DNA of 59,600 nt, taken from assembly GCF_036311985.1 (NCBI RefSeq), contig NZ_JAZDCJ010000014.1; one strand, 5' to 3'. Positions 15,547 to 24,693 of this stretch are shown one piece after another (position 1 is the first letter of the stretch; every line of letters begins with the position of its first letter). Source of the stretch: JAZDCJ01 sp036311985. GTDB lineage: Bacteria; Actinomycetota; Actinomycetes; Actinomycetales; Micrococcaceae. A program made the position numbers and the translations under genes. The notes beneath the pieces were generated by a model. The model did no database searches. It saw only the letters and a program-made list of their open reading frames with translations, and was not told the origin of the DNA.

Positions 15547-16839
15547 CTAGGCCGACTTGTTGCGGCGCTTCGCGGCCACCTGGCGCGAGATCAGCGTGGG
15601 CTCGGCCTTCCCCGCGACGACCTCCGCGGTGACGACGGCCTCCGCGATGTCCTCGCGGCCCGGCAGCTCGAACATCACGGGGCCGAGCACCTCCTCGAGG
15701 ATGGCGCGGAGCCCCCGCGCACCGGTACCCCGTTCCAGGGCGAGGTCCGCGATGGCCTCCAGCGCGTCCTGTTCGAAGCAGAGCTCGACGCCGTCGATCC
15801 TGAACATCTTCTGGTACTGCTTCACGAGGGCGTTCTTCGGCTCCGTGAGGATCTCGATGAGCGCGGGGCGGTCGAGCTTCTCGACCGTGGTGATGACCGG
15901 GAGGCGCCCGATGAACTCGGGAATCAGGCCGAACTTGAGCAGGTCCTCCGGCCGCACGTCCGAGTACGACGCGGCCTCGGCCTTGAGGTGCGTCAACGGC
16001 GCACCGAAGCCGATTCCCTTGCGTCCGGCCCGCGAGCCGATGATCTCCTCGAGTCCGGCGAAGGCACCGGCCACGATGAACAGGACGTTCGTCGTGTCGA
16101 TCTGGATGAACTCCTGGTGCGGGTGCTTGCGTCCGCCCTGCGGAGGCACGGAGGCCACCGTTCCCTCGAGGATCTTCAGGAGGGCCTGCTGCACGCCCTC
16201 CCCCGAGACGTCGCGCGTGATGGAGGGGTTCTCGCTCTTGCGCGAGATCTTGTCGATCTCGTCGATGTAGATGATCCCCTGCTCGGCCTTCTTGACGTCG
16301 TAGTCTGCGGCCTGGATGAGCTTGAGCAGGATGTTCTCCACGTCCTCGCCGACGTAGCCGGCCTCCGTCAGGGCCGTGGCGTCGGCGACGGCGAACGGCA
16401 CGTTGAGACGGCGGGCCAGGGTCTGGGCGAGGTAGGTCTTGCCGCAGCCCGTGGGACCGATCAGGAGGATGTTGGACTTCGCGACCTCGACCTCGTCGAG
16501 GGGGTGGGAGCTGTCGTTGAGCGAGGCCGGCTTGGGGACGTTCCCGGCCTGGATGCGCTTGTAGTGGTTGTAGACGGCGACGGCGAGCGAGCGCTTCGCG
16601 CCCTCCTGGCCGATCACGTATTCCTGGAGCGAGTCGAAGATCTCGCGCGGCCGCGGCAGCTCGAACTCCGCGCCCTCCTCGACCTCGGCCAGCTCCTCGT
16701 CGATGATCTCGTTGCAGAGCTCGATGCACTCGGTGCAGATGTAGACGCCCGGTCCTGCGATGAGCTTGCGCACTTGTTTCTGGCTCTTGCCGCAGAAGGA
16801 ACACTTCAGCAGATCGGAGCTCTCACCCATGCGTGCCAT
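15547..16839 (-). CDS. clpX: ATP-dependent Clp protease ATP-binding subunit ClpX
   Basis: 430-residue AAA+ unfoldase. The zinc-binding domain uses C13, C16, C35 and C38. Walker A GPTGCGKT is at 128-135, Walker B is IIYIDEIDKI, and the IGF-type ClpP docking loop appears as GIGFGAP. The sensor-2 region TGARGLRAILE is near the C-terminus. It hands unfolded substrates to ClpP1P2 encoded upstream. ATG 16839 has GGAGAAGG 6-7 nt before it; ATG 16830 is a second possibility. Confidence 0.97.
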   Translation of the reverse strand: MARMGESSDLLKCSFCGKSQKQVRKLIAGPGVYICTECIELCNEIIDEELAEVEEGAEFELPRPREIFDSLQEYVIGQEGAKRSLAVAVYNHYKRIQAGNVPKPASLNDSSHPLDEVEVAKSNILLIGPTGCGKTYLAQTLARRLNVPFAVADATALTEAGYVGEDVENILLKLIQAADYDVKKAEQGIIYIDEIDKISRKSENPSITRDVSGEGVQQALLKILEGTVASVPPQGGRKHPHQEFIQIDTTNVLFIVAGAFAGLEEIIGSRAGRKGIGFGAPLTHLKAEAASYSDVRPEDLLKFGLIPEFIGRLPVITTVEKLDRPALIEILTEPKNALVKQYQKMFRIDGVELCFEQDALEAIADLALERGTGARGLRAILEEVLGPVMFELPGREDIAEAVVTAEVVAGKAEPTLISRQVAAKRRNKSA

Positions 16840-17023
16840 TGCGACCTTCTCCCTACTGTCGGCACTCCCGGCCGCCGGACGGACCGACGACTCCGCGCGG
16901 TGCAGTCGTCGCGCCGCGCGATGGCGGTCCGTCAGGGCGGCCCGCCCGTTGCCCGCGCCACGCCCGGTGGGGCGCCGCTGCGGGACTTCTTCAACTGTAA
17001 GTCAGCGACCCGACGGTTTGGGT

Positions 17024-17067
17024 CACCGCCGGGCCCATGCTGCAACATTTCGCAGGGCCCGGCGGTG
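17024..17067 (-). terminator. Hairpin after clpP2
   Basis: Thirteen-base-pair perfect stem (CACCGCCGGGCCC and its complement) with an 18-nt loop, starting 7 nt after the clpP2 stop. It should terminate or attenuate transcription before clpX, which lies 235 bp further on. Confidence 0.6.
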
Positions 17068-17074
17068 CGGAGGG

Positions 17075-17734
17075 CTAGCTGCCGACGGCCTGTGGCTTGA
17101 TCTTGCGCGGCGTCAGCACCTCGTCGATCAGGCCGTAGACCTTGGCGTCCTCGGCCGTCATGTAGAGGTCGCGTTCGATGTCGATGCCGACCTCCTCCGC
17201 CGTCTTGTTGCTGTTGGCGGCGAGCGTGGTCTCGAGCCAGGTCCGCATGCGCATGACCTCCTCTGCCTGGATCTGCAGATCCGTCGCGGTGCCGCGCTCT
17301 CCCCCGCCCATGGCGGGCTGGTGGATCAGGACGCGTGCATTGGGCAGGGCGAGCCGCTTGCCGGGGGCCCCGGCCGAGAGCAGAACGGCCGCCGCGCTGG
17401 CCGCCTGGCCGAGGCAGACGGTCTGCACCTCGGGACGGATGAACTGCATCGTGTCGTAGATGGCGGTCATGGCCGTGAAGGAACCGCCCGGGGAGTTGAT
17501 GTACAGCGTGATGTCGCGCTCCGGATCCATGGACTCGAGGACGAGCAGCTGGGCCATCACGTCGTCGGCCGAGGCGTCGTCGACCTGCGAGCCCAGGAAG
17601 ACGATCCGGTCCTCGAAGAGCTTCGCGTAGGGATCCTGGCGCTTGAAGCCGTAGGGCGTGCGCTCCTCGAACTGGGGAAGGATGTAGCGGGCGGTCGGCA
17701 GCTGCCCGGCGGTTCCGATGCCGTTGGCGTTCAT
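17075..17734 (-). CDS. clpP2: Clp protease proteolytic subunit ClpP2
   Basis: 219-residue serine peptidase. Catalytic Ser113 lies in GQAASAAAVLLSAG and His138 in LIHQP; the Asp is in the DIERD segment. The GQAASAAA form marks the ClpP2 type of actinobacteria. ClpP2 forms a mixed double ring with ClpP1. It follows clpP1 after 44 nt on the same strand, so the two are probably co-transcribed. ATG 17734 follows AGGAG. Confidence 0.95.
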   Translation of the reverse strand: MNANGIGTAGQLPTARYILPQFEERTPYGFKRQDPYAKLFEDRIVFLGSQVDDASADDVMAQLLVLESMDPERDITLYINSPGGSFTAMTAIYDTMQFIRPEVQTVCLGQAASAAAVLLSAGAPGKRLALPNARVLIHQPAMGGGERGTATDLQIQAEEVMRMRTWLETTLAANSNKTAEEVGIDIERDLYMTAEDAKVYGLIDEVLTPRKIKPQAVGS

Positions 17735-17778
17735 GGTGTTCTCCTGTGGGGATCTAAGGGGTCGGGACGGGCTCGCCG

Positions 17779-18399
17779 CTACTGCTTCACTCCGCCGCCG
17801 CCGGAGACGGAGTGCGAGTTCTGGGCGATGTGGTCGAAGAATCCGTACTCGAGGCCCTCCTGGGCCGTGAACCACTTGTCCCGGTCGTTGTCGCGCAGGA
17901 TGGTCTCGAGATCCTGGCCCGTCTGCTCGGCCGTGAGCTCGGACATGACCTTCTTCATGTGCAGGATCAGCTCGGCCTGGATGCGGATGTCGGAGGCGGT
18001 GCCGCCGATGCCGCCCGAGGGCTGGTGCATGAGGATGCGTGCGTTGGGGGTCGCGTAGCGCTTGCCCTTCGTGCCGGAGGAGAGCAGGAACTGCCCCATC
18101 GACGCGGCGAGTCCCGTGGCGACCGTGACGACGTCGTTGGGGATGTAGTTCATCGTGTCGTAGATCGCCATGCCGGCGGTGATGGAACCGCCCGGGGAGT
18201 TGATGTAGAGGTAGATGTCCTTGTCCGGGTCCTCCGCGGACAGGAGCAGCAGCTGCGAGCAGATCGCGTTGGCGTTCTCGTCGGCGACCTCGGTGCCGAG
18301 CCAGATGATCCGCTCCTTGAGCAGCCGGTTGTAGATGTAGTCCTCGCGGCTGGCCGGGTCGACCGAAGCCATGGTGGGGGTGCGGGATTCCTTGGACAT
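17779..18399 (-). CDS. clpP1: Clp protease proteolytic subunit ClpP1
   Basis: 206-residue serine peptidase. Ser100 in TGLAASMGQFLL, His125 in LMHQPSGG and the RDNDRD segment give the triad. ATG 18399 has GGAGAGG 8-9 nt before it; ATG 18372 (MASVDP) is a possible shorter start. The C-terminus is a Gly/Ser-rich tail (SVSGGGGVKQ). It is the first gene of the clpP1-clpP2 unit. A -10-like TAGTCT (18474-18479) and a ClgR-like sequence lie upstream. Confidence 0.95.
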   Translation of the reverse strand: MSKESRTPTMASVDPASREDYIYNRLLKERIIWLGTEVADENANAICSQLLLLSAEDPDKDIYLYINSPGGSITAGMAIYDTMNYIPNDVVTVATGLAASMGQFLLSSGTKGKRYATPNARILMHQPSGGIGGTASDIRIQAELILHMKKVMSELTAEQTGQDLETILRDNDRDKWFTAQEGLEYGFFDHIAQNSHSVSGGGGVKQ

Positions 18400-18516
18400 G
18401 CTCGAATACCTCTCCGTGGTGCCGTGCTCCTCCGGCCGTTGCGCCGGGGCGCCGTGGGCGCTTGCCTTCCATGAGACTACTGCCTGAGGACCGCCTCGGC
18501 GCGGTGCGGCCGGGGC

Positions 18517-18534
18517 TGTTCGCTGTGGGCGCAT
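18517..18534 (-). promoter_or_regulatory. Candidate ClgR-type operator upstream of clpP1P2
   Basis: TGTTCGCTGTGGGCGCAT fits most positions of the CGCY-N4-GCG type consensus reported for ClgR, the activator of clpP1P2 in several actinobacteria. It is centred about 50 bp upstream of the TAGTCT hexamer of clpP1. Two consensus positions do not match. Confidence 0.3.
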
Positions 18535-18569
18535 GGTGGTCCGCGCCGCGCGTTCACCGGCCGCTTAAA

Positions 18570-18610
18570 CGCCGCTCGGCGGGAGCCCCGAAGGGTCCCG
18601 CCGAGCGGCG
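18570..18610 (-). terminator. Terminator of the trigger factor gene
   Basis: Fifteen-base-pair perfect stem (CGCCGCTCGGCGGGA and complement) with an 11-nt loop, 15 nt after the tig stop. On the minus strand it is followed by GTTTAAG. Confidence 0.8.
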
Positions 18611-18624
18611 TTGCGCTGCGTTTC

Positions 18625-19983
18625 CTACTCGGCCGAGGAGGCGGAGGCGGAGGAAGCCGACGAGGCGGAGCTCGCGGAGGAGGCCGAGGCCTCTTCGCCG
18701 GCCGGGCGGACGAAGCTGCTGAGGTCGACCTCGTTGCCCTCGGAGTCGGTGACCTTGGCCAGCTCGAGGACCTTGGCGAGCGCCTTGCGGCGGCGGACCT
18801 CGCCGATCATCATCGGCACCTGGCCGGCGCCGTCGAGCATCTGGGCGAACTGGTTCGGGTCCATGCCGTACTGGCTCGCGGTCTGGACGATGTAGTCGAT
18901 GAGCTCGGACTGCTCGACGCCGACCTCTTCCTTCTCGGCGATCTTGTCGAGGATGACCTCGTTCTTGAAGGCGCGCTCGGCGTTGGCGCGGACCTCGGCG
19001 CGGTGCTCCTCGGTGTCGTGCTCCTCGCCCTCGGTGTGGCCGCCCTGGGCGAAGTGCTGCTCGACCTGCTCGTCGACGATGGAACCGGGGACCGGGACCT
19101 CGATGAGCTCGACGAGCTTGTCGAGGACGAGGTCGCGCGCCTGCACGCCCTGCTCGACGACCTTGGCGTCGGCCGCCTGCTTGGCGAGGTCCTCGTTGAG
19201 CTCGGCGATCGTGTCGAACTCGGAGGCCAGCTGGGCGAACTCGTCGTCGGCCTCGGGGAGTTCGCGCTCCTTGACGGCCGAGACGGCGACCTTGACCTGG
19301 GCGGTCTCGCCCGAGCGCTCGCCACCGGCCAGCGTGGACTCGAAGACGGCGTCCTCGCCGGCGGACAGGCCGGTCACGGCCTCGTCGAGGCCCTCGAGCA
19401 TCGTGCCGGAACCGACCTGGTAGGACAGGCCCGTCGCGGAGTCGACCTCTTCGTCGCCGATGGTCGCCTTGAGGTCGATCGTGATGAAGTCGGCGTCGGC
19501 GGCGGGGCGCTCGACGGCCTTGAGCGTGCCGAAGCGTCCGCGCAGCTCGTCGAGCTGCTTCTGGACATCCTCGTCGGACGCCGATGCCGCGTCGACCTGG
19601 ACCTCGAGGCCGGCGTAGTCCGGGAGCTCGATCTGAGGCCGGATGTCGATCTCGGCGTGGAAGGCGAGCTGGCCGGCGTCGCCCTCGGGCACCTCGGTGA
19701 TCTCCACCTCGGGACGGGACAGCGGGACGATGTCGGCCTCGCGGACGGCCTCCTGGTAGAAGCCGTTCATGCCCTCGTTCACGGCCGTCTCGAGGACGTA
19801 GCCGCGTCCGACGCGCTGGTCGATCAGCACGTTGGGCACCTTGCCCTTGCGGAAGCCCGGCACCTGGATCTGCTGTGCGATGGTCTTGTACGCGGCGTCG
19901 ATGCTCGGCTGGAGTTCGTCGAGCGGAACCTCGACGTTGAGCTTGACCCGGGTCGGGGAGAGGTTTTCGACGGCGCTCTTCAC
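18625..19983 (-). CDS. tig: Trigger factor, ribosome-associated peptidyl-prolyl isomerase
   Basis: 452-residue chaperone. The ribosome-binding domain holds the GFRKGKVP signature near residues 44-51. An FKBP-like PPIase domain follows, and the C-terminal arms contain the SELIDYIVQTASQYGMDP stretch. The last ~24 residues are a Ser/Ala repeat (ASASSASS and so on) after the FVRPAGEE segment. The start is GTG 19983, preceded by AGGAG at 10 nt. It lies 42 nt downstream of tRNA-Pro and may share its transcript. Confidence 0.95.
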   Translation of the reverse strand: MKSAVENLSPTRVKLNVEVPLDELQPSIDAAYKTIAQQIQVPGFRKGKVPNVLIDQRVGRGYVLETAVNEGMNGFYQEAVREADIVPLSRPEVEITEVPEGDAGQLAFHAEIDIRPQIELPDYAGLEVQVDAASASDEDVQKQLDELRGRFGTLKAVERPAADADFITIDLKATIGDEEVDSATGLSYQVGSGTMLEGLDEAVTGLSAGEDAVFESTLAGGERSGETAQVKVAVSAVKERELPEADDEFAQLASEFDTIAELNEDLAKQAADAKVVEQGVQARDLVLDKLVELIEVPVPGSIVDEQVEQHFAQGGHTEGEEHDTEEHRAEVRANAERAFKNEVILDKIAEKEEVGVEQSELIDYIVQTASQYGMDPNQFAQMLDGAGQVPMMIGEVRRRKALAKVLELAKVTDSEGNEVDLSSFVRPAGEEASASSASSASSASSASASSAE

Positions 19984-20023
19984 AGCTGTGGTACTCCTGA
20001 GGATGGGATCGATGGTGGGCAGA

Positions 20024-20099
<76 letters not shown>

Positions 20100-20154
20100 A
20101 TTAGTGCAGCTGCCAGTTTACGCAGAACGGCCGCGCTACGACTAATCAGACGCG

Positions 20155-20186
20155 GAAGGCGGACCGGCCGCGGCCGGTCCGCCTTC
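20155..20186 (-). terminator. 32-bp perfect palindrome downstream of tRNA-Gly
   Basis: The sequence is its own reverse complement over 32 bp (GAAGGCGGACC arm outward). Being within 9 bp of the tRNA-Gly 3' end, it is best read as its terminator. A protein-binding dyad is possible but less likely. Confidence 0.65.
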
Positions 20187-20194
20187 GCGACGCG

Positions 20195-20265
20195 AGGGGA
20201 TGACGGGAATCGAACCCGCGTAATCAGTTTGGAAGACTGAGGCTCTACCATTGAGCTACATCCCC
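20195..20265 (-). tRNA. tRNA-Gly (anticodon UCC)
   Basis: 71-nt cloverleaf: acceptor GGGGAUG/CAUCCCC, D arm GCUC/GAGC, anticodon stem UCAGU/ACUGA with loop CUUCCAA, T arm with GGUUCGAUUCC. Discriminator U; CCA is not encoded. Confidence 0.93.
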
Positions 20266-20329
20266 GAGGACGTTGAGACTTTAGCACGAGCCGACCCCCG
20301 GTCCGCAATCCGCCGTCCGGAACCGACGC

Positions 20330-21277
20330 CTACGCGCGCCCTTCCCGCCCCTGGCACGCGGGACACCAGTAGAGCTTGCGGGAGGCGATCTCGGCCAGGG
20401 CGATCCCCGTACCGCAGACCCTGCAGCCCAGTCCCTGGCGCTGGTAGACGTAGTAGGCGTCGTCCGGCCAGACCGGCGCCGCGCCGGAGCGGTCCCCGGG
20501 ACGCGTGGTGATGATCCGGCCGTCGCGGACACCGTCGGCCATGATCGACGCGAGGTCGTCCCAGAGCCGCCGCGCCGCGTCGACGCCTGCCTGCCGCCCG
20601 GTGGCCCAGGGGTCCATCCGCTCCCGGAACAGGGCCTCGGCGCGGTAGATGTTTCCGACGCCGGCGATGACGGATTGCTCCATGAGCAGCACGGCCACGG
20701 GCGTGGCGCGGCGGACGAGCCGGCGCGCGAACTCCGCCCGCGGATCGTCCCAGACGGGAACCGGCAGCGCCGCCGCGCCGGCAACCGCATCATCCGGGGC
20801 CGGCCCGAGCGGGTCCGGACCGAGGCGCCCCAGCACGGCGGCCACGCCGGCGTCGTCGAGCACCTCGCAGGCGCTCGGCCCCCGCAGGTCCGCCCATCCG
20901 TGCCCGGACTCGAGCCGGGCGCGGACCTGCCCCACGGGCTCCGGCGGGCCCGCGTACGGGACGGGGGCCCCGTCGTCGTACGCCTCCCGCTCCCCCACGC
21001 GGCGCGGCGCCCCGATCGAGGAGGCGCCGCGGAAGCCCTCGTCGCCGCCGAAGTCCCAGGCCCCGTAGAGCCCCAGGTGCACGCGCAGCGTGAGGTCGTT
21101 GTCGAAGCGGAGGAACAGCATCTTCCCGTGCGCCCCGGCGGATTCGAGCGTCCGCCCGTCCACGCGCCGGGCGTCGGCGGAGAACCGGCCCTGCGGGCTC
21201 GAGACCCGGAGCCGGCTCCCCGCGAAGACGTCGTTGAACTGCCGCGCGAGGCGGTGGATCGAGTGGCCCTCCGGCAT
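20330..21277 (-). CDS. Fpg/Nei family DNA glycosylase (Nei2-like)
   Basis: 315-residue base-excision repair enzyme. The mature N-terminus is P2-E3 (MPEGHSIHR), the catalytic Pro and Glu; the MPEGHS form is that of actinobacterial Nei2. The helix-two-turn-helix segment includes SVIAGVGNIYRAE. The C-terminal zinc finger is CRVC...WCPAC with four cysteines. It should remove oxidised pyrimidines. The start ATG shares one base with the rpiB stop (TAATG), so the two genes are coupled. Confidence 0.9.
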   Translation of the reverse strand: MPEGHSIHRLARQFNDVFAGSRLRVSSPQGRFSADARRVDGRTLESAGAHGKMLFLRFDNDLTLRVHLGLYGAWDFGGDEGFRGASSIGAPRRVGEREAYDDGAPVPYAGPPEPVGQVRARLESGHGWADLRGPSACEVLDDAGVAAVLGRLGPDPLGPAPDDAVAGAAALPVPVWDDPRAEFARRLVRRATPVAVLLMEQSVIAGVGNIYRAEALFRERMDPWATGRQAGVDAARRLWDDLASIMADGVRDGRIITTRPGDRSGAAPVWPDDAYYVYQRQGLGCRVCGTGIALAEIASRKLYWCPACQGREGRA

Positions 21278-21753
21278 TACTCGGCGGGGACCTCGCCCGT
21301 GGCCTCGTAGGAGGCGATCTTGCCGATGCGGCGCACGTGGCGCTCCGCGTTGCTGAACGGCTCGGCGAGGAAGGCCTCGATGATCGCGGTCGCCTCATCG
21401 AGCGGGTGCTGGCGCCCGCCGACGGCGATGACGTTCGCGTCGTTGTGCTCGCGGGCCAGGCGCGCCGTGTCGAGGTTCCAGGCCAGCGCCGCGCGGACTC
21501 CGGCGACCTTGTTCGCCGCGATCTGCTCGCCGTTGCCGGAGCCGCCGAGGACGATCCCGAGGGCCTCGGTGCCGGCCGCCTGGTCGGCGACGACCGCGAG
21601 GGCGGCGTTGATGCAAAAGCGCGGGTAGTCGTCCTCGGGGTCGTAGGCCGTGGGGCCGTGGTCGACGACGTCGTGGCCGGCGGCGCTCAAATGGCGCACC
21701 AGGTGGGCGCTCAGTTCAAGACCGGCATGGTCCGTGGCGATGTGCACGCGCAT
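21277..21753 (-). CDS. rpiB: Ribose-5-phosphate isomerase B
   Basis: 158-residue RpiB/LacAB fold enzyme interconverting ribose 5-phosphate and ribulose 5-phosphate. TDHAG at residues 7-11 and GGSGNGEQIAANK near 70-82 are the family motifs. Glu76 sits where M. tuberculosis RpiB has its catalytic base, in place of the Cys of E. coli RpiB. It is the first gene of a two-gene unit with the glycosylase. With gnd at 54 kb it belongs to the pentose phosphate pathway. Confidence 0.93.
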   Translation of the reverse strand: MRVHIATDHAGLELSAHLVRHLSAAGHDVVDHGPTAYDPEDDYPRFCINAALAVVADQAAGTEALGIVLGGSGNGEQIAANKVAGVRAALAWNLDTARLAREHNDANVIAVGGRQHPLDEATAIIEAFLAEPFSNAERHVRRIGKIASYEATGEVPAE

Positions 21754-21966
21754 GGAAAGGGTCCTCCGCGGGTGAGTGGGTGGTGAACGCGTCCCAGCCT
21801 ATCCCCCGGGCGGGCCTGGGCCGAGGGCGCAACGTGCTTTGTGGCGGAGCGGGTGCGTCGCTAGGGTGCAAGCAGTGGCGCTTGGTGAGACAATGGCCAC
21901 ATCTTCAGCGATTCTTTCAGAATCGCCGTGCCGGCTCCGGCCGCGCACCGCACATGAACGAGCTAT

Positions 21967-21971
21967 GGAGG
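21967..21971 (+). promoter_or_regulatory. Ribosome binding site deciding the pepN start
   Basis: GGAGG followed by 8 nt and TTG 21980. It overlaps the upstream in-frame ATG 21965, which has no Shine-Dalgarno sequence of its own. Confidence 0.65.
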
Positions 21972-21979
21972 CACCGACC

Positions 21980-24523
21980 TTGCCTGGATTGAACCTGACC
22001 CGCGCCGAGGCGCAGGAGCGAGCCGAGCTGCTCGCCGTCGACAGCTACGACGTCGAACTCGACCTGACGCGCGGAGACCGGGTCTTCGGCTCGACCACCA
22101 CGGTCCGCTTCACGGCCGCGGCGGGCGCTTCGACCTTCATCGACGCCGTGACGGACACCGTGCACTCGGTGGTCCTCAACGGCACGGAGCTGGGCCCGGA
22201 CGTCGCGGACGGCGTCCGCATCCGCCTCGACGGCCTCGCGGAGGAGAACGTCCTCACCGTCGTCGCGGACGCCCTCTACACGAACACGGGCGAGGGCCTG
22301 CACCGCTTCGTGGACCCCGTGGACGACGAGGTCTACCTGTACACGCAGTTCGAGGTCCCCGACTCGCGGCGCATGTTCGCCGTCTTCGAGCAGCCCGACC
22401 TCAAGGCCGCCTTCCGGTTCACCGTCAAGGCGCCCGCCCACTGGGACGTCGTGTCCAACTCCCCCACGCCCGCCCCGCGCGACGCGGGCGGGGGCGCGGC
22501 CGTCTGGGCGTTCGAGCCGACCCTGCGCATGTCCTCCTACATCACGGCCCTGATCGCCGGGCCCTACGAGTCCGTGCGCAGCGAGCTCACGAGCTCGGAC
22601 GGCCGGACCATCCCGCTCGGCGTCTTCGCCCGCAAGTCCCTCATGGAGCACCTCGATGCGGAGAACGTCTTCACGCTCACGCGCCAGGGCTTCGAGTTCT
22701 TCGAGGCGCAGTTCGGCACACCCTACCCGTTCCCCAAGTACGACCAGCTGTTCGTCCCGGAGTTCAATGCCGGCGCCATGGAGAACGCCGGGGCCGTGAC
22801 GTTCCTCGAGAGCTACGTCTTCCGCTCCCGGCCGACCGGGGCCATGGTGGAACGCCGCGCGATCACCATCCTGCACGAGCTCGCCCACATGTGGTTCGGG
22901 GACCTCGTCACGATGCGCTGGTGGAACGACCTGTGGCTCAACGAGTCCTTCGCGGAGTTCATGTCCACCCTGGCGGCGGCGGAGAACACCGAGTTCACGG
23001 GCGCATGGACCACGTTCGCCTCGATGGAGAAGTCCTGGGCCTACCGCCAGGACCAGCTGCCCTCGACGCACCCGATCGTCGCGGAGATCAACGACCTCGA
23101 GGACGTCCAGGTCAACTTCGACGGCATCACCTACGCCAAGGGCGCCTCCGTGCTCCGCCAGCTCGTGGCCTGGGTGGGCCAGGAGGAGTTCATGGCCGGC
23201 GTGCGCTCCTACTTCGGCAAGCACGCCTGGGGCAACACCGTCCTCGCGGACTTGATGACCGAGCTCGAGGCGGCCAGCGGGCGCGACCTCGCCGAGTGGG
23301 GCCGGCTCTGGCTCGAGACCGCGGGAGTGAACAAGCTGGTCCCCGAGATCACGGTGGACGACGACGGGGCCGTCGCCTCGTTCGCGATCCTCCAGTCCGC
23401 GCCGGAGGGCTACCCGACCATCCGCCCGCACCGCCTCGCCGTCGGCTTCTATGACCAGGACGACGCCGGACGCCTGGTCCGCACGCATCGGGAGGAGCTC
23501 GACGTAGCCGGGGAGCGGACGGAGGTGCCCGCGCTTGTGGGGCTGCGCCGCCCGGCGCTCGTCCTGCTGAACGACGACGACCTGGCCTACGCGAAGATCC
23601 GCCTCGACGAGCGTTCCCTCGCCACGGCGACGGAGCACCTGAAGGACATCGCCGAGTCGCTGCCGCGCACCCTGCTCTGGGGCAGCGCGTGGGACGCGGC
23701 GCGGGATGCGGAGACGCCGGCGCGCGCCTACGTCGAGCTCGTCCTGAACAACATCGCCCAGGAGTCCGACTCCTCCGTGGTCCTGGTCCTGCTCCGCCAG
23801 CTCAACACGGTGCTGGACTACTACGTCGCCGCCGCCGACCGCCGCGCGCTCGCCGAATCCGCCGCGGAGCGCCTGTGGGAGCTCGCCGAGGCCGCAGCAC
23901 CGGCCTCCGATCACCAGCTGCAGTTCGCCAAGGCCTTCGCCCTGCGCTCGCGCACCGCGGCGCAGCTCGACACCGTCGAGCAGCTGCTGACGGGTTCCCG
24001 CGTGCTCGAGGGCCTGGAACTCGACGCCGACCTGCGCTGGGAGCTCCTGACGGCGCTGGCCGCCGGCGGGCGGCGCGGCCAGGCCGACATCGACGCCGAG
24101 CTCGAGCGCGACAACACGGCCAACGGGCGCCTTGCCGCGCAGCTCGCGGGCGCCGCGCTGCCGACGGCGGAGGCCAAGCGCGCCGCCTGGGACGCGGTCC
24201 TGGTGGACGGGACCCTGTCCAACACGCTGCAGCGGCAGGCGATCGCCGGCTTCAACCGCGTGCACGATGCCTCGCTCATCGAGGGCTACGCCGCGGAGTA
24301 CTTCGCGGCGGCACGGCGGATCTGGGAGGAGAAGGGCTACGAGACCGCCCAGTCGATCATCGTGGGCCTCTACCCGTCCGCGCAGGTGTCCCGGGAGACC
24401 GTGGACCGCACCGACGTCTTCCTCGGGGAGCTCGGCGACGACAGCCCAGCGCTGCGGCGGCTCATGCTGGAGAACCGCGACGGCGTGGTGCGGGCGCTCG
24501 CCGCACAGGCGGCCGACCGCTGA
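21980..24523 (+). CDS. pepN: Aminopeptidase N, M1 family
   Basis: 847-residue cytosolic zinc aminopeptidase. The exopeptidase motif GAMEN is at residues 265-269, zinc ligands are H299-E-x-x-H303 (HELAH) and E322 in NESFAEF. The ERAP1-like C-terminal helical domain makes up the last ~320 residues. The length fits the family. TTG 21980 is chosen because a GGAGG lies 8 nt before it; the alternative ATG 21965 would add five residues. It is divergent from rpiB. It releases N-terminal residues from peptides, probably finishing the work of Clp and other proteases. Confidence 0.93.
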   Translation: MPGLNLTRAEAQERAELLAVDSYDVELDLTRGDRVFGSTTTVRFTAAAGASTFIDAVTDTVHSVVLNGTELGPDVADGVRIRLDGLAEENVLTVVADALYTNTGEGLHRFVDPVDDEVYLYTQFEVPDSRRMFAVFEQPDLKAAFRFTVKAPAHWDVVSNSPTPAPRDAGGGAAVWAFEPTLRMSSYITALIAGPYESVRSELTSSDGRTIPLGVFARKSLMEHLDAENVFTLTRQGFEFFEAQFGTPYPFPKYDQLFVPEFNAGAMENAGAVTFLESYVFRSRPTGAMVERRAITILHELAHMWFGDLVTMRWWNDLWLNESFAEFMSTLAAAENTEFTGAWTTFASMEKSWAYRQDQLPSTHPIVAEINDLEDVQVNFDGITYAKGASVLRQLVAWVGQEEFMAGVRSYFGKHAWGNTVLADLMTELEAASGRDLAEWGRLWLETAGVNKLVPEITVDDDGAVASFAILQSAPEGYPTIRPHRLAVGFYDQDDAGRLVRTHREELDVAGERTEVPALVGLRRPALVLLNDDDLAYAKIRLDERSLATATEHLKDIAESLPRTLLWGSAWDAARDAETPARAYVELVLNNIAQESDSSVVLVLLRQLNTVLDYYVAAADRRALAESAAERLWELAEAAAPASDHQLQFAKAFALRSRTAAQLDTVEQLLTGSRVLEGLELDADLRWELLTALAAGGRRGQADIDAELERDNTANGRLAAQLAGAALPTAEAKRAAWDAVLVDGTLSNTLQRQAIAGFNRVHDASLIEGYAAEYFAAARRIWEEKGYETAQSIIVGLYPSAQVSRETVDRTDVFLGELGDDSPALRRLMLENRDGVVRALAAQAADR

Positions 24524-24681
24524 TCCGTCGACGCCGCTGATCGGACGACGCGGCTGGGCAGCAGACGGTGCCGAACGGCGCGGGGCGGTGGGGTCCCCCC
24601 ACCGGCCGCCGGCGCGTGCCCCGGTGGAACTTGCACCAAGATGTCCTACCCGTCGGATTCCCCCGCCGCCCCGCGGCTGTG

Positions 24682-24687
24682 TACCGT
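24682..24687 (+). promoter_or_regulatory. Predicted -10 element of the OsmC-like gene
   Basis: TACCGT, 6 nt before the ATG at 24694, with no Shine-Dalgarno sequence between. A leaderless transcript is predicted. Confidence 0.45.
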
Positions 24688-24693
24688 GGCGGC

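Noticed and set aside
21917..24265. 782-codon minus-strand frame opposite pepN
   Set aside because: Antisense shadow of a gene with intact catalytic motifs; no recognisable domain.
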